A stretch of DNA of 64,000 nucleotides from Allorhizobium paknamense (GCF_030815125.1 NZ_JAUSWH010000007.1:62001-126000), one strand, 5' to 3'; numbered from the stretch's first letter, positions 44,246 to 53,000 are shown. Translations and numbers: made by a program. Notes: a model not told the origin generated them from the letters alone.

Positions 44246-45121
44246 TTAAGATGAAACCCATTCCATGAAAGCCATCGCTTCGACGTTGGACCGATTGCTG
44301 GTTGCGATCAGATACGGATCGAGCGGGCGGTTGATGTCGGGAAAGACTTGGCACAGTCGCCCGGCCGCTATGTCGTGAGCCACTAAGGTTGTCGGGCCAA
44401 TAGCTATTCCTAACCCGTCGGAAGCGGCTCGCAACGCGAAATCTAGATGGTCAAACCGCATCTCGCCTGCTGGCGCTATCGCCTCTGCTTCTGCGTACCG
44501 CAACCACTGCTGCCAATCATCATTCCGGGTCTCGCTGTGGAGAAAGACATGCTTCCTCAGATCTCCAAGCTGCCGGATAGGTTGGGCTCGCATCAGGGAA
44601 GGTGCTGCAACCGCAGAAGCATAGTCGGAAAGAAAGGCACGCGGCTGAAGGTCTATCGGCCATCCCGCTTTTGTCCGGCGAATGATGATGTCAAAGGTAT
44701 CTCGGCCAAGTCGTTCAGGAGCTACGTCACTTGTAATAACTTGCGGCGATATATGCGGGAACTCTCGGATGAAGGCCGGCAGTTGCGGAATGAGCCAGCG
44801 AGCTGCGAAGCTGGCCCGAACGTTTATGCGTAAACCTTTGACGGGAGCTGATTTCGCGACGGCAGCCGCTGTCGCCGCCATAAGCTCGATTGCTGGAGCC
44901 ATGCCGGCGAAAAGCTCCTGGCCGGAAGCTGTCAGTGCGATCTGACGAACTCCTCTGGTGAAAAGGCTGACCCCCAAATGCTGCTCAAGCTGCTTGATCT
45001 GATGGCTGACCGCGCCGTGGGTCACGCCTAACTCGGCGGCCGCGAGCGTAAAGCTTAAATGTCTGGCGGCCGCGACAAAGGCGCGTACAGCGTTCAACGG
45101 TGGCAGGCGACGATAAGTCAT
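44246..45121 (-). CDS. LysR-family transcriptional regulator (GcvA-like)
   Basis: A 291-residue regulator. The winged helix-turn-helix occupies residues 6-65 (LNAVRAFVAAARHLSFTLAA, LGVTHGAVSHQIKQLEQHLG), followed by a periplasmic-type effector domain. The closest group by pattern is GcvA/AmpR-like. The ATG at 45121 has GAGGGG about eight bases upstream. It is divergent from the HAD/PaiB pair, with about 100 bases between starts, and probably regulates them. Confidence 0.92.
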   Translation of the reverse strand: MTYRRLPPLNAVRAFVAAARHLSFTLAAAELGVTHGAVSHQIKQLEQHLGVSLFTRGVRQIALTASGQELFAGMAPAIELMAATAAAVAKSAPVKGLRINVRASFAARWLIPQLPAFIREFPHISPQVITSDVAPERLGRDTFDIIIRRTKAGWPIDLQPRAFLSDYASAVAAPSLMRAQPIRQLGDLRKHVFLHSETRNDDWQQWLRYAEAEAIAPAGEMRFDHLDFALRAASDGLGIAIGPTTLVAHDIAAGRLCQVFPDINRPLDPYLIATSNRSNVEAMAFMEWVSS

Positions 45122-45221
45122 GCGTGAATTCCCCTCACGCATATAGGGCAAATTTTGTCGTTTGTCGCCACTTGTTCTTTTCCGTAATCAAACAGCAAAT
45201 GCAACTTTCGGAGCAGCCCCA

Positions 45222-45848
45222 ATGTCGCAAGCGATCAAGCTCGTCTTATTCGATATGGACAACGTATTGTACGGATATGACCGGCATTCACGGGCCGCCC
45301 GTTTGTCCGAGTTCTCCGGAGGCAAGGTAGATGACATCTGTCGCGAGATTTGGGACAACGGGTTCGAGCACCTAGGTGACAGCGGAACTTTGTCGCGCGC
45401 GGAATACCTGCAGGCTTTCGGCAATCGGATTGGTTACCCTTTGAGCCTTGAAGAATGGCTTGACGCACGCCGCTTTTCGACCAAACCCGATGCTGCGATG
45501 CTTGAAATTGTCGATCGGCTGCGCTGCACTGTAGAGATCGCGATCTTGACGAACAACACGGAGCTGGTCACCGACCACTTGGATTTTCTGTGTCCGGAAC
45601 TTCGCCCCTTGTTTGGTTCTAAAATTTACGCATCAGCTCGGTTCAAGACGGCCAAGCCGAACACAGAATGCTTTCGCCGTTGCCTAGATGAATTTGGCAT
45701 ATCGCCAGAAGCAACGTTGTTCGTTGATGACCTCAATGAAAATGTCGTCGGGGCGAGAAATGCCGGGCTAATCGCACATCATTTTACATCGCCTGATCGA
45801 TTCCTAAGCGAACTGTCCCGGTTCGGTTTTCAGCTGGAGTACCTCTGA
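45222..45848 (+). CDS. HAD-superfamily hydrolase
   Basis: A 208-residue haloacid dehalogenase-type phosphatase-like enzyme. Motif I is LFDMDNVLYGYD (the D-x-D nucleophile pair), motif II ILTNNTE, the motif III Lys lies in FKTAKPNTE, and motif IV is LFVDDLNENVVGA. GGAG lies about 8 bases before the ATG at 45222. Its stop and the next ATG overlap by one base (TGATG). Substrate unknown. Confidence 0.88.
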   Translation: MSQAIKLVLFDMDNVLYGYDRHSRAARLSEFSGGKVDDICREIWDNGFEHLGDSGTLSRAEYLQAFGNRIGYPLSLEEWLDARRFSTKPDAAMLEIVDRLRCTVEIAILTNNTELVTDHLDFLCPELRPLFGSKIYASARFKTAKPNTECFRRCLDEFGISPEATLFVDDLNENVVGARNAGLIAHHFTSPDRFLSELSRFGFQLEYL

Positions 45849-46462
45849 TGCTTCTTCGTCAATGTTGGGAAATGTCCTCTGAAGAAGCGCTTGATATGAT
45901 TGACGCGGACCCCTGGGCACTGCTGATTAATAATGGTCCGGAAATACCCTTGATAACCGCGACACCTCTTCTTCTCGATCGAAGGGGCGACTGTGGAACA
46001 CTGGTAGGGCATATTGCACGGGCCAATCCGCAAGCCATGTCTCTTGGTGACGGTGCCCGTGTTTTGGCGCTGTTCCAGGGACCCCGAGCCTACGTCAGCC
46101 CCCGTTGGTATCCGGCTAGAAACATGGCCCCCACCATGTACCATGTGCTGGTGGAGGCAGAAGGAACTATTGCCCTGCAGGACACGGAAACCATGGGACA
46201 CTGTATCGAACGCCTGACACGGCGCTATGAGACGTGTAACACTGACCAGTGGACCATGCAGGAGCTTTCGGAGGCGGGCATCGCGCGACGAATCCAAGCA
46301 ATTGTTGGCTTCGAGATCAGGATCACGGCTCTCCGAGGTAAGGCCAAGCTTGGTCAGGATGAGCCTCAGATCGACGCTCTTGCTGTCGCTTCTAACCTTG
46401 CCGTATCAGATGCAAAGGATGACCGCCGATTGGCTGAATGGGTTAAAGAGAAGAATTGCTGA
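45848..46462 (+). CDS. PaiB-like FMN-binding split-barrel protein
   Basis: A 204-residue protein of the FMN-binding negative regulator (PaiB) family. DPWALLINNGPEIPLITATP, GHIARANPQA, the block LALFQGPRAYVSPRWYP and HVLVEAEGTI match the family pattern. PaiB was described as a repressor of sporulation and protease genes in Bacillus, but most relatives have no proven DNA role. It is translationally coupled to the HAD gene. Confidence 0.86.
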   Translation: MLLRQCWEMSSEEALDMIDADPWALLINNGPEIPLITATPLLLDRRGDCGTLVGHIARANPQAMSLGDGARVLALFQGPRAYVSPRWYPARNMAPTMYHVLVEAEGTIALQDTETMGHCIERLTRRYETCNTDQWTMQELSEAGIARRIQAIVGFEIRITALRGKAKLGQDEPQIDALAVASNLAVSDAKDDRRLAEWVKEKNC

Positions 46463-46659
46463 TGATTGATGAGACGATTGTGCTCTCGCAAAATTCCCAG
46501 TTAAAGCGATACTTGTTTCCTGACTTTTGCGACGTCGCAGAATAGGAAGTTTTGCGGCGGCCGCAATGACCGCAAATGGCGGATACTGGTGAAAAAGTCG
46601 GCGTTGCTGTCGGTGCGAAGTTCTGATTCACTCTTTCTAGGGTTTAGGAGGATGTGCCG

Positions 46660-48173
46660 ATGATGGGCAAGCGGACGGTAGCGCAGGAAGCGCTGTTTTA
46701 CGAGTTCGGCATCGAGCGGCACGTGCCGGCGAGCCATCTTCTTCGGTCTATCGACCGCTTCGTCGATCTGTCCGGCCTTCGGACACACTTGCGCCCTTTC
46801 TACAGCGAGATCGGGCGGCCTTCCATTGATCCAGAACTGATGATCATTGGTTACTGCTTCGGCATCCGTTCGCAGCGTCGGCTGTGTGAGGAGGTACATC
46901 TGAACCTCGCCTATCGCTGGTTTTGCGGGCTCGGGCTTGAAGGTGATGTCCCTGATCATTCGACCTTCTCCAAGAACCGGCATGGCCGCTTCCGCGATAG
47001 CGACTTGCTCCGGGAACTGTTCGAGACGACGGTCAGGCGTTGCATCGAAGAGGGCCTTGTCGGTGGCGAGGGCTTCGCCGTCGATGCGAGCCTGATCAAG
47101 GCGGACGCCAACAAGCAGCGCTCGGCCGAAGGCTCGGAAGCAGTCGACTGGGAGGCTATGGCCGAGACCAGCCGCTCGGTTCAGGAATATCTCGATACGC
47201 TGGATGACGCAGCATGGGGTGCGGCCAGCGAAACAAAGCCGAAGTTCGTATCGAGATCGGACCCGGCGGCGCAGTGGACCGGAGCAATGAAAGGCCACGC
47301 CTTCTTCGCGTACGCTACCAACTATCTGATTGATCTAGATAATGCTGTTATCATTGATGTCGAGGCGAGCCGTGCGATCCGGCAGGCAGAGGTCGGCGCG
47401 GCACGCACCATGATTGAGCGTGCTCAGGATATCTTCGGTCTCCATCCGGAACGGCTGGCCACCGACACCGCCTATGGTTCGGCAGAGATGTTGGGCTGGC
47501 TAGGGTGTGTGGGGATTCAGTTTTGGGGGAGGCGAAAACGGTGATTTTTGAGAACCGGAGCGGAGTGTACTTGAGTACATGAGCACCGGAAGCGCAGGAA
47601 ATTGCCGTTTGCAGCCCGCCCAAAGCTGAATACCCACCCACCCTAGTCCACGAGCGCGGGATAGAGCCACATATTCCCGTCTTCGACAAGTCCGAACGGC
47701 GTGATGGCACATTCGAGCGCCCCAACTTCGCCTATGACCATGAGCGCGATCTCTATACCTGCCCTGGTGGCAAGGAGCTACGCTCGCGACAGGTCGCCTA
47801 CAAGAACGAGCGTCCACTCGTGGATGAAGATGGCATGATACGGTATCGGGCCAGCAAACTCGACTGCGACGCCTGCGCCCTAAAACCTCAATGCTGTCCA
47901 AACGCCCCGGCGCGTAAGATACCACGCTCCATCCATGAGGGCGCTCGCGACATGGCGCGCGATATTGCCAAAACCGAAGCCTATGTTAGGTCGAGGCATC
48001 AGAGGAAAAAGGTCGAGATGCTATTTGCTCACCTGAAACGCATTCTCAAACTGGATCGCCTACGACTACGAGGGCCGAACGGAGCGCGTGATGAGTTCCA
48101 CCTCGCCGCAGCAGCCCAAAGCCTCCGGAAGCTAGCCAAGCTGATCCCGCCACCAGCTCCAAAACCGGCGTGA
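46660..48173 (+). pseudogene. IS1182-family transposase, split by a 139-bp insertion
   Basis: DDE transposase in two pieces. The first (from the ATG at 46660, with AGGAGG upstream) includes AVDASLIKADANKQRS and LATDTAYGSAEMLGWL and runs into the insertion, ending in a nonsense tail at 47544. The second resumes at 47647 with HERGIEPHIPVFDKSERRDG and carries CPGGKELRS and RHQRKKVEMLFAHLKRI, which contains the third acidic residue. Removing 143 bases (element plus one CTAG copy) restores a continuous frame of about 456 residues, GWLVHERGIEPHIP. It is therefore inactive at present. Confidence 0.92.
47504..47642. mobile_element. 139-bp MITE-like element inserted in the transposase gene
   Basis: Terminal inverted repeats GGTGTGTGGGGATTCAG (47504-47520) and, read from the other end, GGTGGGTGGGTATTCAG (47626-47642) match at 15 of 17 positions. 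The element is flanked by CTAG at 47500-47503 and 47643-47646, a 4-base target duplication. It contains no gene; an internal palindromic stretch GTACTTGAGTAC lies near its middle. It must have been mobilised by a transposase from elsewhere. Confidence 0.85.
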
Positions 48174-48298
48174 AGGGAAATGCATATCGGCCCGTCCCTA
48201 AAACGGGAACGCCGGAACGAGATTACAACGCGCCTTTTTCAACGCTTTCGGCCCTAAGGGGACCTAATGGCACCATTACAAAGCAGCAACCAAGTCGC

Positions 48299-49270
48299 CT
48301 AGACGCATTCCAAAAAGCTCAGGATCGCCCCCGAAACCTCGTTTGGCCGCTCTTGCTGAAGCCAATGGCCTGCGTCTGGGATAACATGTGATCCCCGCAG
48401 ATCGGGAACAAGCGTCGGCATTGCCGCGATGATCTGATTCATTCCCGGAACGCTGAGACCTGTGTCCCTTTCGCCGATCATGAACAGCGCCGGAATTGTG
48501 ATCGGCAGGCCAGCGGTTAGATGCTGCAATTCCCAGTTCCGATCTAGGTTACGGTAGTAGTTCAAGCCACCTCGGAAGCCTGACACCTCGAAGTCCTTGA
48601 CCAACCGGTCGAAGTCGAGGGCGGGCAACCAGTCGGGCAACGTGGCGGGCTCCGGCAGGCTCTTCAACAGACCCGTGGATCGCGAGACCATGCCAAACGG
48701 ATTAGGGGTGCTGTCACCGGGCAAACGGGGCCCGGCTTCGCCGCTGGCCGCGAAGATCAGCTTGCGCAGCGTCAGTGCGACATCCCGTCCAAACTCGGCC
48801 TCGGCTTCATTCGGGTCTTGGAAGTACAGGGTGTAGAATAGGCTACTGTCATCCTGAGGGAATATTTGTGAAGGAGGCACAGGTGGCTGGCCCATCATCG
48901 GCACGCTCAAAGCCACAACGGCCCGGAACCTGTCGGGCCGCATCAGCGCGGCCTGCCACGCAATTGTAGCACCCCAGTCATGGCCCACCACCACCGCTTG
49001 CCGTTCGCCGAGAGCATCCAGCAGCGCGACAAGGTCGCCTACCGCGTGGAAAACTGTGTATTGGTCTGCGCGTTCCGGAGATTCCGACTTCCCATATCCT
49101 CTCATGTCCGGCGCAACGGCGCGGTAGCCGACGCGCGCGAGGGCCTCGATCTGGTGACGCCAAGCATATTTGGTTTCGGGAAAGCCGTGGCAGAGCAAGA
49201 CGAGCGGACCTTTTCCAGCCTCGATGATGCTCATGCGTATTGTGGCTGTGGAAATTACAGTGTCTTTCAT
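48299..49270 (-). CDS. Alpha/beta hydrolase, soluble epoxide hydrolase-like
   Basis: A 323-residue hydrolase with AGGAGG five bases before the ATG at 49270. The oxyanion-hole motif is HGFPE, the nucleophile elbow VVGHDWGATIAW has Asp as in epoxide hydrolases and haloalkane dehalogenases, and the late His is in DAGHWLQQE. The lid region contains Tyr residues suitable for epoxide opening. It is divergent from the Rrf2-type regulator with about 176 bases between starts, suggesting control by it. The 125 bases between the IS and this gene's stop hold no gene. Confidence 0.86.
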   Translation of the reverse strand: MKDTVISTATIRMSIIEAGKGPLVLLCHGFPETKYAWRHQIEALARVGYRAVAPDMRGYGKSESPERADQYTVFHAVGDLVALLDALGERQAVVVGHDWGATIAWQAALMRPDRFRAVVALSVPMMGQPPVPPSQIFPQDDSSLFYTLYFQDPNEAEAEFGRDVALTLRKLIFAASGEAGPRLPGDSTPNPFGMVSRSTGLLKSLPEPATLPDWLPALDFDRLVKDFEVSGFRGGLNYYRNLDRNWELQHLTAGLPITIPALFMIGERDTGLSVPGMNQIIAAMPTLVPDLRGSHVIPDAGHWLQQERPNEVSGAILSFLECV

Positions 49271-49373
49271 ATGAGCCTCCTGACTGAATGCCTGTCTGGC
49301 GGAACCGTAGACAACGAATTGCGCTGCCGCGGCCATAAAGGTTCAACGAAGCATATAATTTGCCTCTGTTTTC

Positions 49374-49390
49374 GTAACCACATATGTTAC
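49374..49390. promoter_or_regulatory. Candidate operator between epoxide hydrolase and Rrf2-type genes
   Basis: GTAAC at 49374-49378 and its complement GTTAC at 49386-49390 are separated by 7 bases in the divergent region. A further AACAA-ACA-TTGTT dyad lies near 49420, just before the Rrf2 gene. Rrf2 regulators bind such dyads; the assignment is inferred from position. Confidence 0.45.
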
Positions 49391-49446
49391 ACATCAGCAG
49401 GCAAGGTCAAGATACCGTAACAAACATTGTTGCAGAAAGGCGGACA

Positions 49447-49866
49447 GTGAAAAGTGATGGTCGTCTCGCAAGGATGCTGCATGTGCTCGTTCATATGGGG
49501 CTGCTCGGAGGCCGAGAAACGTCTGAGCGGATTGCGCAAATGCTAAACACAAATCCGGTTGTCGTCCGTCGCACTCTTGGGAGCCTGCGCAATCACGGCA
49601 TCGTCGAGTCGGAAGGTGGACGTGGGGGCGGATGGAAGCTAACCCGTCCGCTCGATCGGATCACGGTCCTGGATGTGCAGCGCGCTTTGATCGATGGGCA
49701 ACTGCTGCCTGCCCCCCTATCCCGAGACCATCCCAATTGTCCAGTCGAACGCGCTTCGAACGCCGTTCTCGAACATGCTCATAGGGTCGCGGAAGCTGAA
49801 TTGGAAAAAGCCTATGCGGCAACGACACTGGCGCAAATCGCTGGAACGGCACTCGCAACAAAGTAA
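49447..49866 (+). CDS. Rrf2-family transcriptional regulator
   Basis: A 139-residue regulator beginning KSDGRLARMLHVLVHMG at the GTG at 49447, which matches the family's usual N terminus; an ATG at 49384 would add 21 residues with no family match. The winged helix includes RIAQMLNTNPVVVRRTLGSL and GGRGGGWKLTRP. Only one Cys (NCPVE) is present, where Fe-S members such as IscR and NsrR have three, so it should not carry an Fe-S cluster. Confidence 0.88.
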   Translation: MKSDGRLARMLHVLVHMGLLGGRETSERIAQMLNTNPVVVRRTLGSLRNHGIVESEGGRGGGWKLTRPLDRITVLDVQRALIDGQLLPAPLSRDHPNCPVERASNAVLEHAHRVAEAELEKAYAATTLAQIAGTALATK

Positions 49867-49911
49867 GCGGCGCTAGTCATGACCGCAAATGGCGCCAAGC
49901 CGCCATACCCG

Positions 49912-50889
49912 TCACCCAACCAACCCCAACAACGCCCGCGCCGCTGCCTCATCCGTAATCAGCGTATGACAGCCAATCCTCTTCATCGTTGCCGAAATCG
50001 CCGGTGCCCGATGTGCGCCGCCTGATGCAATGACAATGTGCTTGGCCTTTTTCAGCGTATCGAGATCGACAGACATCACCCGCTCGTTGATCGGGTGATC
50101 GACGGAGCGGCCTTCGGCGTCGAGGAAGTTGAACATGGTGTCGCAGACGCAGCCCGCCGCCACCAGTTCTTCCAGGGTTTGCCGCGTGATGAAGCCCTCC
50201 GACAGCGAGGTGGAGTGCAGGCCGATATCGCCGCAGGAGACCACGGCGAGGTCGAGGTTTTCGGCCAGATCGTAAATCGCCTTAAGCCCGCATTGCTCGA
50301 TCAGCGCCCGCTTTGTGGCCACACTGTCCACCAGCAGCGGGGCCAGGAACATGTAGCATTCCGCCCCCAACTGGCTGGCCAGCCGCCAGGTGTAATCGAT
50401 GGGATTGGTCTGATGCACGGCGACGATGCCGCCGAGCAGCGAGACGACCTTGCAGTTTTGCAGCCGTGGCGGGCGAAAGCCGGAGAGCGAGGCCGTCATG
50501 GTACGGCCCCAGCCGACGCCGATGGTGGCGTTGTCGCTCACCACCTCCGTCAGAAACTGGCCGAGCGCCTGACCGACGGCCTTGGCAATGCCGCCCGCAT
50601 CCTGCCCATCCACCGAAGGCACCACGACCGCCTCATCCAGACCGAAGGCTTTTTCCAGCTTCACGGCCAGTTCCACGCAATCGTCGACGCCATCGGCAAT
50701 CCAGATCTGCACCTCAGAGCGTTTCAGCGCTTCATCCAGCATGCGGATGACTGTGGAGCGGCTTATGCCGAGCTTGTCCGCCACGTCCTTTTGCGTCAAT
50801 CCCTGGTTGTAGTATAGCCAGGCAGCCTTCAGGCGAAGCGAGGCGGCTTCCGCATAGGCGGTGTGCGTTTCACGTCTCAATCTGGCCAT
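49912..50889 (-). CDS. SorC/DeoR-type sugar-binding transcriptional regulator
   Basis: A 325-residue regulator. The N-terminal helix-turn-helix is YYNQGLTQKDVADKLGISRS, followed by a sugar-phosphate-binding domain of the SorC type with GVGWGRTM and ASGGAHRAPAI. It is divergent from the transaldolase gene (338-base gap) and is a plausible sensor of pentose or sugar-phosphate signals. The gap holds a promoter candidate and a family B repeat. Confidence 0.92.
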   Translation of the reverse strand: MARLRRETHTAYAEAASLRLKAAWLYYNQGLTQKDVADKLGISRSTVIRMLDEALKRSEVQIWIADGVDDCVELAVKLEKAFGLDEAVVVPSVDGQDAGGIAKAVGQALGQFLTEVVSDNATIGVGWGRTMTASLSGFRPPRLQNCKVVSLLGGIVAVHQTNPIDYTWRLASQLGAECYMFLAPLLVDSVATKRALIEQCGLKAIYDLAENLDLAVVSCGDIGLHSTSLSEGFITRQTLEELVAAGCVCDTMFNFLDAEGRSVDHPINERVMSVDLDTLKKAKHIVIASGGAHRAPAISATMKRIGCHTLITDEAAARALLGLVG

Positions 50890-50962
50890 GGATTGCCTCC
50901 CTCACTCTTTTCCTCACTATCACCGCCTCTGAAACATATGTCAAATCTGAACGACAAATGTA

Positions 50963-50991
50963 TTGACTTTCGCCCATGTCATCACGATATT
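50963..50991 (+). promoter_or_regulatory. Candidate sigma-70-type promoter towards tal
   Basis: TTGACT at 50963-50968, exactly 17 bases, then GATATT at 50986-50991. It would give a leader of about 230 bases containing the whole family B repeat before the transaldolase gene. TGTCAAAT and GACAAAT half-sites just upstream could bind the SorC-type regulator. Prediction from sequence only. Confidence 0.4.
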
Positions 50992-51034
50992 CGAACCATG
51001 ATCGAGCCGGTTCGTTTGAAGAATGAAGCGGTCA

Positions 51035-51158
51035 TACCAAGGCTCGAAGATGCTAACGCATCCTCGCCTTGAAAGAATTTCGAATATCTCAAATGCATCA
51101 AGGGCTTGAGATATTCGAAAGGGGAATACGAAGAGTCATTTTCAATGACTCTTCGTAT
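51035..51158 (+). repeat. Family B mosaic repeat, long form (124 bp)
   Basis: Starts TACCAAGGCTCGAAGATGCT and ends in the hairpin ATACGAAGAGTCATT / AATGACTCTTCGTAT. An internal hairpin joins TTTCGAATATCTCAA and TTGAGATATTCGAAA. It differs from the inverted copy at 52877 at only about six positions. It would lie in the tal leader if the promoter at 50963 is used. Confidence 0.9.
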
Positions 51159-51227
51159 AAAGGCTGCTGATCTCTCCGTGCGGAGATGCATCAGATGATT
51201 GAACCGTAGAACCAAAGGAATTTACGG

Positions 51228-52187
51228 ATGACCTCGAAACTGGAACAGCTTCGCGCCATGACCACCGTGGTTGCCGATACCGGCGACATTGAAGCTGTGG
51301 CGCGCTTGAAGCCGGTGGATTGCACCACCAACCCGACCATCGTTCTGAAGGCGCTGGGCACGGAGATGTTCGCCGATGCCTTCGAAGAGGCGATCAAGTG
51401 GGGCAAGGCCAAGGGTGGCGCCTCTTCCGAGGCCACCATTGCCGCCGTGGCCGACCGTCTGGCCATTTCCGTCGGCGCTGCCTTGACCAAGCTGGTACCG
51501 GGCCGGGTTTCCACCGAGGTGGATGCCGACCTCTCCTTCGATACCGAAGCCTCCATCGCCAAGGCGCACGCCATCATTGCCGCCTACAAGGAGCGCGGCA
51601 TCGAGCGCGATCGCATCCTCATCAAGCTCGCCTCCACCTGGGAAGGCATCCGCGCCGCCGAAGTGTTGCAGAAGGAAGGCATTGACTGCAATCTGACGCT
51701 GCTCTTCTCCAAGGCTCAAGCCGTGGCCTGCGCTGAAGCCAAGGTGTTCCTGATCTCGCCCTTCGTTGGCCGTATTCTCGATTGGTACAAGAAGTCCACC
51801 GGCGAGGATTACACCTCCGAGACCGATCCGGGCGTCGTCTCTGTCCGCTCCATCTACAATTATTACAAGGTCAACGGCATCGAAACCATCGTCATGGGGG
51901 CCTCCTTCCGCAATGCCGGTGAAATCGAAGCGCTGGCCGGTTGCGACCGCCTGACCATCAGCCCCGCCCTGCTGGACGAACTGGACAAGGCCGAGGGCGA
52001 TCTGCCGCGCAAGCTCTCGCCCACAAGCACCACGCCAGACCCGTGGGTTTCCTATGATGAAAAGGCTTTCCGCTGGGCCTTGAACGAGGATGCCATGGCG
52101 ACGGAAAAGCTTTCCGAAGGCATTCGCAGCTTCGCCAAGGATCTGGCCACGCTGCGCGGCATGGTGGCCAAGAAGCTGTCTGCCTGA
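51228..52187 (+). CDS. tal: Transaldolase
   Basis: Pentose phosphate enzyme transferring dihydroxyacetone units from sedoheptulose 7-phosphate, 319 residues, TalB class. The Schiff-base Lys is K133 in [38 protein letters not shown] and [13 protein letters not shown] are family blocks. AAAGGAA lies upstream of the ATG. An intrinsic terminator follows at 52213. The gene is bracketed by inverted family B repeats. Confidence 0.97.
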   Translation: MTSKLEQLRAMTTVVADTGDIEAVARLKPVDCTTNPTIVLKALGTEMFADAFEEAIKWGKAKGGASSEATIAAVADRLAISVGAALTKLVPGRVSTEVDADLSFDTEASIAKAHAIIAAYKERGIERDRILIKLASTWEGIRAAEVLQKEGIDCNLTLLFSKAQAVACAEAKVFLISPFVGRILDWYKKSTGEDYTSETDPGVVSVRSIYNYYKVNGIETIVMGASFRNAGEIEALAGCDRLTISPALLDELDKAEGDLPRKLSPTSTTPDPWVSYDEKAFRWALNEDAMATEKLSEGIRSFAKDLATLRGMVAKKLSA

Positions 52188-52212
52188 TTGCCTGCACAAC
52201 CAAGACTTGCAG

Positions 52213-52243
52213 GGCGCGGAGCGATCCGCGCCTTTTCTTTTTT
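52213..52243 (+). terminator. Intrinsic terminator after tal
   Basis: Perfect 8-base stem GGCGCGGA / TCCGCGCC with a GCGA loop, followed by TTTTCTTTTTT. It lies 26 bases after the tal stop. Confidence 0.88.
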
Positions 52244-52270
52244 AAATCACGTCCCTGTTTAGTCCCAGTC

Positions 52271-52843
52271 TTATTCGCTGCCATCCTCCGGCGTATCGGA
52301 CTGCTGTGAGGGCGCGAAGAAGCGGTTACCGCTGCTATTGCCGCGATTGCCCTGCTGCTGACCGTTTTTGCCGCCCTTGCCGCCATAGGGGTCGATGATG
52401 ATCTCGCCGGGCATGCCGCCGATGGTTCCCGGAGGCTCGCCGCCATCCTTGGTAATGAAGCGGCCATCCACCCAGCCGCTGATGCGCGGCCTTTCAAACG
52501 TGGCGATGCGGCACCAATAGCCGCCCCGGCTTTCCATGCAGTTTTGCATATCCACCGGCGTGCCCTCGGGCAGCGACGCAATCACCCGGAAAGCAGGCCC
52601 TGCGCCGGAGCGGACATCAAGGCTTGCGCCCTGGGGCAGGCCGGTGATGTGGTAGAGATAGGGATCCGGCATGCCGCCCTGAACACCACCTTGCGGGCCA
52701 GCCTGAACCCTGCCGGCAGGCGCGGTCATGGAGGGGGCCGGAATGACCGTCTGCGCGGCGCTTTGGCTGGTGCCGGTGACGAGCAGAGGCAACAGAATAC
52801 CGAGGCGGCAAAACAGTCTTGCGGCGATGCGTGTCTGACGCAT
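52271..52843 (-). CDS. Secreted SH3-domain protein
   Basis: A 190-residue exported protein. The N terminus has a signal peptide (residues about 1-30, LGILLPLLVTGTSQSAAQ). A bacterial SH3-like domain (about 60-130) follows, with YHITGLPQGASLDVRSGAG, VIASLPEGTPVDM and ISGWVDGRF. The C terminus is Gly/Asn/Gln-rich and probably disordered. Bacterial SH3 domains often bind cell wall or mediate periplasmic contacts; the function here is unknown. Confidence 0.82.
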   Translation of the reverse strand: MRQTRIAARLFCRLGILLPLLVTGTSQSAAQTVIPAPSMTAPAGRVQAGPQGGVQGGMPDPYLYHITGLPQGASLDVRSGAGPAFRVIASLPEGTPVDMQNCMESRGGYWCRIATFERPRISGWVDGRFITKDGGEPPGTIGGMPGEIIIDPYGGKGGKNGQQQGNRGNSSGNRFFAPSQQSDTPEDGSE

Positions 52844-52876
52844 GGATCAATCTCCCCTGATCTGTCGCATTCTCTT

Positions 52877-53000
52877 ATACGAAGAGTCATTGAAAATGAC
52901 TCTTCGTATTCCCTTTTCGAATATCTCAAGCCCCTGATGCATTTGAGATATTCGAAATCTCTTCAAGGCGAGGATGCGTGAGCATCTTCGAGCCTTGGTA
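52877..53000 (-). repeat. Family B mosaic repeat, long form, inverted copy (124 bp)
   Basis: Reverse complement of the copy at 51035-51158, equal in length, with only about six differences. It lies between the SH3 gene and the MarR gene. With the other copy it brackets a 1.7-kb segment carrying tal and the SH3 gene. Confidence 0.9.

Larger units (their letters stand above)
46590..48241 (+). mobile_element. IS1182-type insertion sequence, interrupted
   Basis: Outer ends read TGAAAAAGTCGGCGTTG at 46590 and, on the minus strand from 48241, TGAAAAAGGCGCGTTG. They look like imperfect terminal inverted repeats enclosing a transposase gene. The length of about 1.65 kb includes a 139-bp insertion plus a 4-base duplication. 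The exact outer ends and target duplication are uncertain. Confidence 0.7.

Noticed and set aside
47820-48173. Separate small gene with Cys residues
   Set aside because: It is the C-terminal part of the IS1182 transposase cut off by the 139-bp insertion.
46566-49894. 16-base direct repeat ATGACCGCAAATGGCG at 46566 and 49879 as attachment sites of an island
   Set aside because: About one such match is expected by chance in a window this size, and no integrase or tRNA is near; noted only.
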